From the NCBI GenBank assembly GCA_964350435.1, contig CAYGJS010000017.1, forward strand, positions 1 through 46,424: a DNA stretch of 46,424 bases. The letters are read 5' to 3'. This document shows, piece after piece, positions 1 to 7,897 of this stretch. The translations under genes were made by a program, and so were the position numbers. The notes under the pieces were generated by a model, which did not search any database, was not told the DNA's origin, and saw only the letters and a program-made list of their open reading frames with translations. Source of the stretch: TMED27 sp964350435 (lineage in GTDB: Bacteria; Pseudomonadota; Alphaproteobacteria; Micavibrionales; Micavibrionaceae). Position 1 is the stretch's first letter. Every line of letters begins with the position of its first letter.

Positions 1-151
1 TATCAGGAATATCCTGAGAAAAAGGATCAACCACTTCCGGCTTTTCAATCGCCGGCGCTTCTTCTGGAACAACCGGCAAATCTTCCGCAAGCGCGAAAGG
101 GGCAACAAAAATCAAGGCAAAGATAACAATGGCAAAAAACCTGTGCATCAT
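1..151 (-). CDS. 5' end of a secreted or periplasmic protein (partial)
   Basis: Only the first 50 or so residues are inside the window; the gene continues beyond the left edge. Reading leftwards from tandem ATG codons at 151 and 148, the product starts with a short basic segment, then a hydrophobic stretch rich in Phe, Ile, Ala and Val ending in AFALA, and then an acidic, proline-rich mature region. This is a standard Sec signal peptide with a likely cut after ALA. No family can be assigned from so little sequence. Either ATG could be the start. Confidence 0.6.
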   Translation of the reverse strand, partial: MMHRFFAIVIFALIFVAPFALAEDLPVVPEEAPAIEKPEVVDPFSQDIPD

Positions 152-180
152 ACAATGATAGCATTTTCCCCCTGAAAAAG

Positions 181-210
181 AAAAAAACTTTGTGATAGCC
201 AGGGGGCTAT
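181..210 (-). terminator. Hairpin plus T-run overlapping a stop codon
   Basis: Read on the minus strand, ATAGCC (210-205), a CCCT loop (204-201) and GGCTAT (200-195) form a perfect 6-bp stem that includes the TAG stop of the gene ending at 207. Seven bases further on comes a run of seven T (187-181). The gap between stem and T-run is longer than in a classic intrinsic terminator, so the call is tentative. Confidence 0.4.
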
Positions 211-761
211 TTCTGCCCTTTAACCCGCTTCCATAAATTGCCGAAAACCGCATCTCCGCTGGTGTTTTCATTCTCGGCTTCAAGCGAGGCCATGGTTCTG
301 CCCAGATCTTGATTCTTCTCGGCGCGGCGGGCGCGCGCTCTGGATTCGCGCTCCTTAATCTGCGCCGCCAATTCTTCGGCCTGCTTTTGCGAGTACTGGC
401 TGGTGATCAGCACCTGCGAAGCCTGCTTCTGCCACTGATCGCGCTGCGCCTTTAAATCCTCGATTTGGGTTTCCGCAGCTTGTAATTGGTTTTCCAGCAT
501 CTGAATACGCATCTTCATGCGCTCCATCTCAAGCAAAGACGACGCTTTCTCCAGCTCCTGCTCTACAGAAGCGGATGAACTGGCCGAAGTTCCAGAAGAA
601 TGATCCAGACCAAAAGCCCGCTCAAGTTCGGAAACATCGATAACGCGGCGACCATTCGGGTCAAGCTCGTATGAAAGTTTACCGCTGTTCATCGCGCGCT
701 GAATGGTGGATTTTGATCTACCCGTAAGATCCGCAGCGCGCTGTGCCCCGACTTTTGCCAT
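207..761 (-). CDS. Helix-turn-helix protein with long coiled coil
   Basis: The product has 184 residues. Residues 1-50 look like a small helix-turn-helix (AADLTGRSKSTIQRAMNSG) followed by a wing-like segment, similar to the excisionase/MerR-type fold seen in plasmid-borne DNA-binding proteins. Residues 65-150 are rich in Glu, Gln, Lys and Leu with heptad spacing, indicating a coiled coil. The tail is basic. An AGGAGAGG ribosome site lies just upstream of the ATG. The arrangement resembles plasmid proteins annotated as entry-exclusion or partition-like DNA-binding proteins, but I cannot assign a function. The next gene upstream, SapC, is on the same strand 112 bp away. Confidence 0.7.
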   Translation of the reverse strand: MAKVGAQRAADLTGRSKSTIQRAMNSGKLSYELDPNGRRVIDVSELERAFGLDHSSGTSASSSASVEQELEKASSLLEMERMKMRIQMLENQLQAAETQIEDLKAQRDQWQKQASQVLITSQYSQKQAEELAAQIKERESRARARRAEKNQDLGRTMASLEAENENTSGDAVFGNLWKRVKGQK

Positions 762-873
762 GTCTGACCTCTCCTATAAAATTTGGAATTCAGCAACAAT
801 TACCACGCGCGTACAAGCCACGCAAGAATCTATTCCATAAAATGACTTTTAGTTGTGATTAAACGTGAAGGCT

Positions 874-1671
874 CTACGCCGCGTCTTTTTCCAAACGCTG
901 GCTCAGCATGAATGACAAACGTTGCCACTGCGCGCCGGAGAAAAGATGCGCGTATAAGAACGGAAGCCAGCCCTTTTTGCGCCATTCAAGGAAAACCTTG
1001 TCATCCAGATCCGCCAGCTTCTTCTCATCAATAATCTTAAAGCCGGAGAAATTAATGCGCGTGTTATTCGCCACATTGATTTGCGCCTCGCGATCAACCA
1101 GAATGCCGCTCTTGGCCAAGGCTTTGCTGAACTCAATCGTTTGCTGCGCCGCTGCGTGATAGGATTTGCAAAACTCAAGTGCATTATTCGAGAGTTCCGA
1201 AGGCTTGCCGTCCGCTTCAAAGAATTTTTGATCACTCTTTTCATCCACGATCTTGTCATTCATATCCACGCACAGGGTCAGTTGCTCTTGTTCAGGAATT
1301 TCAGAAAAAATGAACGGATACCGGCGGATATATGCCGGAATATAGGTATTTGTTTCCCATTGATCACCCTTCAGGAACAAATTCTCGCTGTCACGCAGAC
1401 CCAGAATCGCAACAGGCGTGGCGTTATTGTCGGGGGAAAACGCAATCGGATAATAATGGCAAACCTGCGGCATTTCGATCAGATTGATCGGCACGGCATT
1501 AATACCTTCGGTAAAGGCAAAACCAAAATTCTTCTTCAGGCCAAACTTCGCATGTGCCTTGGCGTCCAAAGGCGCGGGGTTTGTATAAAAAAGCGGCATA
1601 TTCGAGGGCGGCTGCCCGTTTGCTTCACCTGCTTTTTTCGTTTCGCTCGCTTTTGTGTCCTTCTTGGCCAT
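874..1671 (-). CDS. SapC family protein
   Basis: The product has 265 residues. After a Lys/Ala-rich, disordered first 25 residues it shows the core typical of the SapC family: MPLFYTNPAPLDAKAH, then a region with VPINLIEMPQVCHYYPIAFS, a segment around AILGLRDSENLFL, then YIPAYIRRYPFIF. The family takes its name from an S-layer-associated locus and is common in alpha- and gammaproteobacteria as a cytoplasmic protein of unknown biochemical role. No surface-layer gene is nearby, so no S-layer role is claimed here. The start is supported by an AAAGGA ribosome site. The gene is divergent from ugd across an AT-rich gap. Confidence 0.85.
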   Translation of the reverse strand: MAKKDTKASETKKAGEANGQPPSNMPLFYTNPAPLDAKAHAKFGLKKNFGFAFTEGINAVPINLIEMPQVCHYYPIAFSPDNNATPVAILGLRDSENLFLKGDQWETNTYIPAYIRRYPFIFSEIPEQEQLTLCVDMNDKIVDEKSDQKFFEADGKPSELSNNALEFCKSYHAAAQQTIEFSKALAKSGILVDREAQINVANNTRINFSGFKIIDEKKLADLDDKVFLEWRKKGWLPFLYAHLFSGAQWQRLSFMLSQRLEKDAA

Positions 1672-1910
1672 CGTAAATCCTTTATTGTAATCGGTTAGAG
1701 TGTTTTTAAATGCCAGTATTCAAGTTTAATCAAATATAATGGCCATATGCAATAAGAAGCACGATAGGACTCCTTTGAAATGCATATAATCAATAGAATA
1801 CCGCAAATTATATTAATGAATTCATAATGCTATTTAAGACTTGTAAAATATTGGCTGCAGTGCCAAAAAGTCACAGTATTTGAGTGAAATATCAAACAGG
1901 AAACAATGCT
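1672..1910. other. AT-rich gap between divergent SapC gene and ugd
   Basis: These 239 bp lie between divergent genes and are clearly more AT-rich than either neighbour, so promoters for both are expected here. I could not find a convincing -35/-10 pair with correct spacing. Isolated TATAAT hexamers occur at 1735-1740 and 1785-1790. No RNA gene or open reading frame of note is visible. Confidence 0.4.
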
Positions 1911-3275
1911 ATGAAAATTGGAGTGGTTGGAACGGGATATGTAGGCCTTGTATCCGGAACATGTTTTGCGGAGTTTGGGATCAATGTGACATGCCTTGAT
2001 AAAGACGAAAGCAAAATCGAGCGCTTGAAAAAAGGCGAAATTCCCATTTACGAACCCGGCCTTGATGAACTTGTTGCCAAACAAGTCAAAGCTGGTCGCT
2101 TGTCCTTCACAACGTCTCTGCCCGAAGCCCTCGATGGCGCAGACGCGGTCTTTATCGCCGTAGGAACGCCGGCCCGCGAAGATGACGGCCACGCGGATAT
2201 GAAATATGTCCATGCTGCCGCGCGCGAAATTGCCCAAACCATGACCGGCTATACGGTGATCGTTACAAAATCGACAGTGCCCGTCGGCACCGCCCGTGAA
2301 ATCAAAGCGATTATTGATGAAGAATTGGCAAAACGTGGCGATGCATCCGTTGAATTCGATGTATGCTCAAACCCTGAATTCCTGCGCGAAGGTGCGGCTA
2401 TAAACGATTTCCTTCGCCCGGATCGCGTTGTCATTGGCGTAGACAGCGACCGCGCCGCCGAAGTGATGCGCCATCTTTACCGTCCGCTTTTCATCAACGA
2501 AACGCCGATGGTGATCACAACGCCCGAAACCTCGGAACTGATTAAATATGCGGGCAACGCCTTCTTGGCCACCAAAATCACCTTCATCAATGAAATCGCC
2601 AATCTGTGCGAAAAAGTCGGCGCAAATGTGCAGGAAGTCGCAAAAGGCATCGGTCTTGATGGCCGCATTGGAAAAAAATTCCTCCACGCCGGCCCGGGTT
2701 ATGGCGGATCATGTTTCCCGAAAGATACGCTGGCACTCACGCAAATCGGCCAAAAACACAACGCCCCGCAAAACATTGTTGAAACTGTTGTCTGGGTGAA
2801 CACCGAACGTCAACGCTCAATGGCGGAGCGCGTGATCGATGCCTGCGGCGGCGATGTCAAAGGCAAACGCATCGGCATTCTCGGCCTGTCTTTCAAACCG
2901 AACACTGATGACATGCGCGAAGCCCCAAGCTTGCAGATCATCCCGATTCTCCAAGACGACGGCGCACATATCGCCGCCTTTGACCCCATCGCAATGACCG
3001 AAGCCAAAAAAGAACTCAAGGAAATCGAATGGTGCGAAGATTCCTACGAAGTCGCAAAAGGTGCAGACGCGCTGGTGATTATCACGGAATGGAACGAATT
3101 CCGCGCGCTTTCTCTCTCAAAACTCGCTGAAATCATGAAAACCAAATGCCTTGTTGATCTTCGCAATATTTACAAACCCGAAGAAATGATTGAGCATGAC
3201 TTCCACTATGTGTCTATAGGGCGTAAAGAAGTTCTGCCAGGCGAAGGCAAGGCCGTTTTGAAAAAAGCAGGATAA
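1911..3275 (+). CDS. ugd: UDP-glucose 6-dehydrogenase
   Basis: The enzyme oxidises UDP-glucose to UDP-glucuronate with two NAD+, supplying uronic acid for surface polysaccharides. The 454-residue product starts with the Rossmann motif GVVGTGYVGLVSG (residues 3-15). It has the central helix region with TPETSELIKYAGNAFLATK, and the catalytic cysteine is Cys268 in GPGYGGSCFPKDT. The C-terminal domain carries GLSFKPNTDDMREAPS. The length is typical for the family. I choose the ATG at 1911 rather than the in-frame ATG at 1884 because the nucleotide-binding motif begins immediately after it and an AGGAAA ribosome site lies 8 bp upstream. It sits ahead of the sulfate activation genes and near the polysaccharide locus, which suits a role in making an acidic polymer. 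Confidence 0.95.
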   Translation: MKIGVVGTGYVGLVSGTCFAEFGINVTCLDKDESKIERLKKGEIPIYEPGLDELVAKQVKAGRLSFTTSLPEALDGADAVFIAVGTPAREDDGHADMKYVHAAAREIAQTMTGYTVIVTKSTVPVGTAREIKAIIDEELAKRGDASVEFDVCSNPEFLREGAAINDFLRPDRVVIGVDSDRAAEVMRHLYRPLFINETPMVITTPETSELIKYAGNAFLATKITFINEIANLCEKVGANVQEVAKGIGLDGRIGKKFLHAGPGYGGSCFPKDTLALTQIGQKHNAPQNIVETVVWVNTERQRSMAERVIDACGGDVKGKRIGILGLSFKPNTDDMREAPSLQIIPILQDDGAHIAAFDPIAMTEAKKELKEIEWCEDSYEVAKGADALVIITEWNEFRALSLSKLAEIMKTKCLVDLRNIYKPEEMIEHDFHYVSIGRKEVLPGEGKAVLKKAG

Positions 3276-3282
3276 TTTTATC

Positions 3283-3366
3283 GTCATTGCGAGAAGGCGG
3301 AGCCGACGAAGCAATCCATAATATTTACTTGAAGCTCTGGATTGCTTCGCTTACGCTCGCAATGAC
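3283..3366. repeat. Dispersed palindromic repeat, full copy
   Basis: The outer arms are GTCATTGCGAG (3283-3293) and its exact complement CTCGCAATGAC (3356-3366). The inner arms are GAAGCAATCCA (3308-3318) and TGGATTGCTTC (3337-3347 region). The element fills the ugd-cysD gap and ends 7 bp before the cysD ribosome site. Further copies are at 4300-4371 and, as half an element, at 13960-13970. Similar palindromes are scattered in many unrelated bacterial genomes. As RNA it would form a long hairpin between the two genes. Confidence 0.85.
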
Positions 3367-3384
3367 ATTTTTTGGAAAGATATT

Positions 3385-4200
3385 ATGTATCCATATCTCG
3401 ACGACCTCGAAGCCAAAACCATTTACATTATCCGCGAGGCTTATAACCGCCTCGACCCGCTGGGTATGATGTGGTCAATCGGCAAGGATTCCACCGCCCT
3501 CCTTTGGATGGTGCGCAAGGCCTTCTTCGGCCGCGTCCCGTTCCCTGTGGCTTTATTGGACACCGAACAGGAAATGGACGAGGTCTATGCCTTCCGGGAT
3601 CGTCTGATTAAGGAATGGGATCTGGACTGCATCAACTGGATGTGCCCGCCTGAAGAAGAAATGGATCAAACCCTGCCTCCCAATACGAGGAGCGCGATGC
3701 GCAAAACCGAAGGGCTAAAAGGCCTGATGGAAGAATATAAGTTCAAAGGCATCATCGGCGGCATCCGCAGGGATGAGCAGGGGCTTCGCGCCAAAGAACG
3801 GGTGTTCAGCCCGCGCAGCTTTGATGGTTCATGGGATTTCAAAGACCAACCGCCCGAATTTTGGGATCAATATAAAACCGAATTCCCCGAAGGCTGCCAC
3901 CTTCGCGTTCACCCCATCCTGCATTGGACGGAAATCGACATCTGGCGCTATCACCACCGCGAAAACATCCCCTATTGCGATCTCTATCTGGCGCGTGAAG
4001 ACAAAAACACCGGCAAAATGATGCGCTACCGCTCTTTGGGCGAGAAGAACATCACGCATCCCGTGGAAAGCCCCGCCAGCAGCATCGAGGAAATCATCCA
4101 CGAGCTGGAAACCACCAACACATCCGAGCGCGCAGGCCGCACCATGGACCGTGAAACCGAAGACAGCTTTGAGAAACTGAGAGCGCGGGGATATATGTGA
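3385..4200 (+). CDS. cysD: Sulfate adenylyltransferase subunit 2
   Basis: This is the catalytic subunit of ATP sulfurylase, forming adenosine 5'-phosphosulfate from ATP and sulfate with the GTPase CysN. The PP-loop SIGKDST is at residues 31-37 and matches the family's usual SIGKDS. Further family signatures are the GGIRRDEQGLRAKER segment, WTEIDIWRY, and a C-terminal TSERAGRTMDRE region. At 271 residues it is about 30 shorter than E. coli CysD (302), with the shortening mainly in the loop before the RYRSLG segment. A GGAAAGA ribosome site precedes the ATG. The partner cysNC follows after 199 bp of repeat-rich DNA. Confidence 0.93.
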   Translation: MYPYLDDLEAKTIYIIREAYNRLDPLGMMWSIGKDSTALLWMVRKAFFGRVPFPVALLDTEQEMDEVYAFRDRLIKEWDLDCINWMCPPEEEMDQTLPPNTRSAMRKTEGLKGLMEEYKFKGIIGGIRRDEQGLRAKERVFSPRSFDGSWDFKDQPPEFWDQYKTEFPEGCHLRVHPILHWTEIDIWRYHHRENIPYCDLYLAREDKNTGKMMRYRSLGEKNITHPVESPASSIEEIIHELETTNTSERAGRTMDRETEDSFEKLRARGYM

Positions 4201-4210
4201 CCGATGTCTT

Positions 4211-4256
4211 GGCCCTTTAGGGCCTTAGACGAGGTCATCCCCGCGCAGTCGGGGAT
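4211..4256. repeat. Two small hairpins after cysD
   Basis: GGCCCT-TT-AGGGCC (4211-4224) is a perfect palindrome 10 bp after the cysD stop. It is followed by ATCCCCG-CGCAGT-CGGGGAT (4237-4256). The second belongs to the widespread CATCCCCGCG...CGGGGAT type of intergenic repeat. Neither is followed by a T-run, so they look like REP-like stabilising or pausing hairpins rather than a terminator. Confidence 0.7.
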
Positions 4257-4299
4257 CTGAAAAAGAAATGAACCACGAAGGACACTAAGAGTTATAACC

Positions 4300-4371
4300 G
4301 TCATTGCGAGCTTAGCGAAGCAATCCATAAACGAGATTGCCACGTCGAACTAAAGTTCTCCTCGCAATGAC
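4300..4371. repeat. Dispersed palindromic repeat, second copy
   Basis: The outer arms GTCATTGCGAG (4300-4310) and CTCGCAATGAC (4361-4371) are identical to the copy at 3283-3366. One inner arm, GAAGCAATCC (4317-4326), is retained and the other has diverged. The element lies between cysD and cysNC, and its right end contributes an in-frame but false upstream start for cysNC. Confidence 0.8.
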
Positions 4372-4399
4372 ATTGAAAAAAACGGCATTGAAAGAACAA

Positions 4400-6337
4400 A
4401 TGACTAAAAACAATAAATCACTTAAAAAACAAAATGAAAGCCAGCCCTTCCGCGTGGTCATCGTCGGTCACGTCGACCACGGTAAATCCACACTCATCGG
4501 GCGCTTGCTCTATGACACAGACTCGCTCCCCGACGGCAAATACGAAGAACTGGTCGAGATCTGCAAACGCCGCGGCACAGATGCGCTGGAATGGAGCTTT
4601 GTGCTTGATGCCTTCCAAGCCGAGCGAGACCAAGCCATCACCATTGACACCACGCAAATCTGGTTTTCCACCGCCGCGCGCGACTACGTCATCATCGACG
4701 CCCCCGGCCACCGTGAATTCCTGAAAAACATGATTTCCGGCGCCGCCGCCGCCGATGCCGCCATCCTTGTGGTTGATGCCACCGAAGGCGTGCGTGAACA
4801 AACCAAGCGCCATGCTTATATGCTGAGCCTCCTCGGTATGCGCCAGATCGGCGTCGTCATCAACAAAATGGACGCAGCCCAGTATTCCACAGAAACCTTC
4901 GCCGAGGTCTCCAAGGAAGTCGACACCTACCTCAAATCTATTGGCCTGACCGCCAGCTATATCGTCCCGATCTCCGCCCGCGAAGGCGATATGATCTCTG
5001 AGCGCAACAACCACATGCCGTGGTATAAAGGCAAATCGCTTGTCGATGTTCTGGATTGCTTCGAATATGAAACCCCGCCGCTCTCCCGCGCGCTCCGCTT
5101 CCCGATTCAAGACGTCTACCGCTTTGGCGAGCAGCGGATTCTGGTCGGCCGCATCGAAACAGGCATCATCCGCACGGGTGATAAGCTGCTCTTCTCCCCC
5201 ACCAATGAACAAGCCACCGTCACCGCCATCAAAGTCTGGCCGGAAGACAATGACAAAGTCGAAGCCCATGCAGGCGAAGTCATCGGCATCACGCTGGATG
5301 ATCGCATCTTCGTGGAGCGCGGCCATATTGCCTCGCACACCCAAAACCCGCCTATGCTCTCCAACGTCTTTCGCGCCAATATCTTCTGGCTTTCGGCGAA
5401 AGAACTCAAGGTCGGCAACTCTTATAAGGTCCGCTACGGCACCAACGAAGCCACTGTGACGGTTCAATCCATCGACCGAGTCATCAACACCGATGACCTT
5501 GCGCAAGACGCCAAAGCCGCCAGTGTCGGCAAAAACGCCGTCGCCGAAATTACTTTGCGCGCGCGTGAAATGCTGCCCATCGACCCCTATACCGATAACC
5601 AGAAACTCGGGCGCATGGTTATCTATGATGGCTATGACATCGCCGGCGGCGGCTCTATCAATATGGACGGCTACGCCGACCAGCGCCGCGACGCGCCCAA
5701 ATCCGAAAATATTTATAAAGTCGACCACCTGATGACCGCCGACGCCCGCGCCCTGAATAAAGGCCACATGGGCGGCGTATTCTGGTTCACGGGTCTGTCG
5801 GGCGCAGGAAAATCCACCCTCGCGATGGCGGTTGAAAAAGCCCTGTTCGAAAAGGGTTATCACACCTATGTTCTGGACGGCGATAACGTCCGCCACGGTT
5901 TGAACGCCGATCTCGGCTTCTCCCCCGAAGATCGCGCCGAAAACATTCGCCGCGTCGGACATGTTGCCGCCCTGATGGCGGATGCGGGGCTGATTGTCAT
6001 TACCGCCTTCATCTCCCCCTATCAGGAAGATCGCGACCGCGCTCGTCAGGCCGCACCCGATCATTTCCACGAAATATATGTGTCCGCGGATCTCGCAACG
6101 TGCGAATCCCGTGACCCGAAAGGACTCTACAAAAAAGCCCGCGCCGGAAAAATCGCTGAATTCACAGGGATCGACTCGCCCTACGAAGCACCAACAAACC
6201 CAGAGATGGTGGTCGATACCGCCAATTCCAATGTTGAATCATGTGTGGCTCAAGTGCTGGAATATGTTGAATTACAGATCGCCCTGCGTAAAGAGAATGA
6301 ACATCTTATGAAGCAGGAAAAATCCATTGCCGTCTGA
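4400..6337 (+). CDS. cysNC: Bifunctional CysN/CysC: ATP-sulfurylase GTPase and APS kinase
   Basis: This 645-residue fusion couples sulfate activation to phosphorylation of adenosine phosphosulfate, giving PAPS. The N-terminal part is an EF-Tu-like GTPase with GHVDHGKST (residues 23-31), DAPGH and NKMD, followed by two beta-barrel domains to about residue 440. The C-terminal APS kinase starts with the P-loop GLSGAGKST at residue 465 and has DGDNVRHGL, FISPY and the KGLYKKARAG segment. The start at 4400 is preferred over the in-frame ATG at 4337, which lies in a dispersed repeat; AAAGAA lies just upstream of 4400. The gene overlaps cysQ by 11 bp, so they are co-translated. No PAPS reductase or sulfite reductase is visible in the window. 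Confidence 0.94.
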   Translation: MTKNNKSLKKQNESQPFRVVIVGHVDHGKSTLIGRLLYDTDSLPDGKYEELVEICKRRGTDALEWSFVLDAFQAERDQAITIDTTQIWFSTAARDYVIIDAPGHREFLKNMISGAAAADAAILVVDATEGVREQTKRHAYMLSLLGMRQIGVVINKMDAAQYSTETFAEVSKEVDTYLKSIGLTASYIVPISAREGDMISERNNHMPWYKGKSLVDVLDCFEYETPPLSRALRFPIQDVYRFGEQRILVGRIETGIIRTGDKLLFSPTNEQATVTAIKVWPEDNDKVEAHAGEVIGITLDDRIFVERGHIASHTQNPPMLSNVFRANIFWLSAKELKVGNSYKVRYGTNEATVTVQSIDRVINTDDLAQDAKAASVGKNAVAEITLRAREMLPIDPYTDNQKLGRMVIYDGYDIAGGGSINMDGYADQRRDAPKSENIYKVDHLMTADARALNKGHMGGVFWFTGLSGAGKSTLAMAVEKALFEKGYHTYVLDGDNVRHGLNADLGFSPEDRAENIRRVGHVAALMADAGLIVITAFISPYQEDRDRARQAAPDHFHEIYVSADLATCESRDPKGLYKKARAGKIAEFTGIDSPYEAPTNPEMVVDTANSNVESCVAQVLEYVELQIALRKENEHLMKQEKSIAV

Positions 6338-7196
6338 CGCTCAAGCCGCACTGGCTGCCCTCAAAGCCCGCCAACAAAAACTACTCGATAACCCCGGTGC
6401 CCTGTGCAATATGGTCAAACGCATAGCGCGCGATACGGGCGAAATCCTCCTCAAATATTATGACGGCGTCGAGGATATGCAGGTCGCGATCAAACGCGAT
6501 GATAGCCCCGTCACACTCGCCGACCGTGAAGCTGAAGGCTTCATTCAAATGTCGCTTGAACAAATCACCCCCGATATCCCGATGATCGGGGAGGAGGGCG
6601 TGGCCCTTGGAAAAGCTCCGAAAATTAAGGCGAACCAGGAGTATTTCTGGCTCGTCGACCCCCTCGACGGCACCAAGGAATTCATCAGCGGCGGCAATGA
6701 CTTCACCGTCAATATCGCCCTGATAAAAAACGGTAATCCTGTGCTCGGCGTCGTATACGTGCCCGTGACGGGGGAAATGTATTCGGGGCACGGTCAGGGC
6801 ACGGCGCGTCGCTTCCTTGAAGACACCAAAACCGACAAGGAAATCTCGGTGCGCCCCTCGCCCAAATCTGGGCTCATTGTGGTTGCCAGCAAAAGCCACG
6901 GCGACGCGGGTAAGCTCGACAAATTCCTGGAATCCTTCAAGGTCGAAAAAGTTATCAAACGCGGCAGCTCTCTTAAAATCACCGCCATCGCCGCTGGCAA
7001 GGCCGATCTTTACCCGCGCTTCGGCCCGACTTGCGAATGGGATACGGCGGCGGCAGATGCTGTTCTGCGGGCTGCGGGCGGCATTATTACTGATCTAAAT
7101 GGCCAGCCCTTGAAATATGGCGGCGCAAATCCCAAATGGTTGAATCCCGAATTTGTAGCGTGCGCGTTCAAATGGTTTGAAGAGGATGAAACCTAA
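6327..7196 (+). CDS. cysQ: 3'(2'),5'-bisphosphate nucleotidase
   Basis: A member of the inositol-monophosphatase superfamily that hydrolyses the 3'-phosphate of PAP, and possibly PAPS, so that the by-product of sulfation or sulfate reduction does not build up. The metal-binding motifs are EEG (residues 89-91), DPLDGT (111-116) and WDTAAAD (from residue 238). The 289-residue length is slightly above the family norm, due to about 25 extra N-terminal residues. The start is a TTG at 6327, inside the end of cysNC, with AGGAAA about 8 bp upstream. The first in-frame ATG (6411) would trim the extension. The 3' end overlaps the convergent repressor gene by 4 bp. Confidence 0.92.
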   Translation: MPSDAQAALAALKARQQKLLDNPGALCNMVKRIARDTGEILLKYYDGVEDMQVAIKRDDSPVTLADREAEGFIQMSLEQITPDIPMIGEEGVALGKAPKIKANQEYFWLVDPLDGTKEFISGGNDFTVNIALIKNGNPVLGVVYVPVTGEMYSGHGQGTARRFLEDTKTDKEISVRPSPKSGLIVVASKSHGDAGKLDKFLESFKVEKVIKRGSSLKITAIAAGKADLYPRFGPTCEWDTAAADAVLRAAGGIITDLNGQPLKYGGANPKWLNPEFVACAFKWFEEDET

Positions 7197-7789
7197 AGCC
7201 ATTCAAGTTTTGCTATAATCCGTCCAATGATCTTAAAATCTGCTTCATCTAATGTTTGCGAAAAAAACGAAGGATCCTTGGCAGAAATTTTGATTCTCGG
7301 TGGCGAAGAATGCGGCAGGTATTCACAAAACCTGATCATGTAGCCAAAACCATCTGAAACAATAAACGCCCCCGCAGGGCTGGGTTTTTTGTCGAGTTGG
7401 TCAACCAAGACATGTTCCCCGAATTTGAAATCCGGCTCCATGGTTTTTTCTTCAACCTTAAAAATACGAATATCCTTGCTGCTGCTATTGGTTCTGCTTT
7501 TCAGAACATTCTGCGGGATGGCCCATTGTCCTTCATGCGAAGCCTCTCTCAAACTGCCCTGGCTATTAAGGGGCTGGATAATCTCCGAAGTGCCCGAAAG
7601 TGACTTTTCTCCATCCACAGGCAGGCCAAAAAAACGCCGCATGATAAGGTATTCTGAGGCCTTAATCTGCCGCCCACCACTCAAGATTTTGCTCACGGCT
7701 GGCGGTTCCAGCCCGAGCACGCGCGCAAGCTCGGCCTTTGATAATGTAGGGTTGAGTGCAAATTGCGCTTTAAGCCATTGAGAATCCAT
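7193..7789 (-). CDS. LexA/CI-like repressor with degenerate S24 protease domain
   Basis: The 198-residue product has an N-terminal helix-turn-helix (residues 15-40, LSKAELARVLGLEPPAVSKI) and a C-terminal S24-like beta domain (about 105-190). In active S24 proteins the serine sits in an SMEP-like motif and the lysine 37 residues later. Here the equivalents are Thr116 in TMEPDF and Arg153 in YMIRFCE, with exactly the LexA spacing of 37. Self-cleavage is therefore unlikely by the known mechanism, although the fold and dimer function may remain. It is transcribed divergently from the XRE gene at 7898 and ends 4 bp inside cysQ. The twin palindromes in the gap are its probable operators, or those of the XRE protein. 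Confidence 0.8.
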   Translation of the reverse strand: MDSQWLKAQFALNPTLSKAELARVLGLEPPAVSKILSGGRQIKASEYLIMRRFFGLPVDGEKSLSGTSEIIQPLNSQGSLREASHEGQWAIPQNVLKSRTNSSSKDIRIFKVEEKTMEPDFKFGEHVLVDQLDKKPSPAGAFIVSDGFGYMIRFCEYLPHSSPPRIKISAKDPSFFSQTLDEADFKIIGRIIAKLEWL

Positions 7790-7823
7790 GCTTCAGATTA
7801 TCTCACGATCATCAAAAACAGAA

Positions 7824-7869
7824 ATTTCTAAAAAAGAAATAAAGACTTGATAATTTCTAAAAAAGAAAC
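7824..7869. promoter_or_regulatory. Twin operator palindromes inside a promoter
   Basis: ATTTCT-AAAAA-AGAAAT (7824-7840) is a perfect 17-bp palindrome. A second copy (7853-7869) shares the first 16 bases and differs only in the last. Their centres are 29 bp apart. The second copy exactly fills the 17-bp spacer between TTGATA (7847-7852) and AATAAT (7870-7875), a good sigma-70-type promoter reading towards the XRE gene. A bound repressor would cover the promoter. Confidence 0.75.
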
Positions 7870-7897
7870 AATAATACAATCTATGGTTAAATAATGT

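Noticed and set aside
1884..1910. Upstream start for ugd
   Set aside because: It would place nine residues before the conserved dinucleotide-binding motif and would contain the good ribosome site inside the coding part.
4337..4399. Upstream in-frame start of cysNC giving 21 more residues
   Set aside because: The extension is translated from the dispersed palindrome and has no ribosome site; the ATG at 4400 fits better.
4418..6070. 550-residue open frame antisense to cysNC
   Set aside because: It mirrors the cysNC codons and has no domain or ribosome site. Long antisense frames are expected in genes with strong third-position bias.
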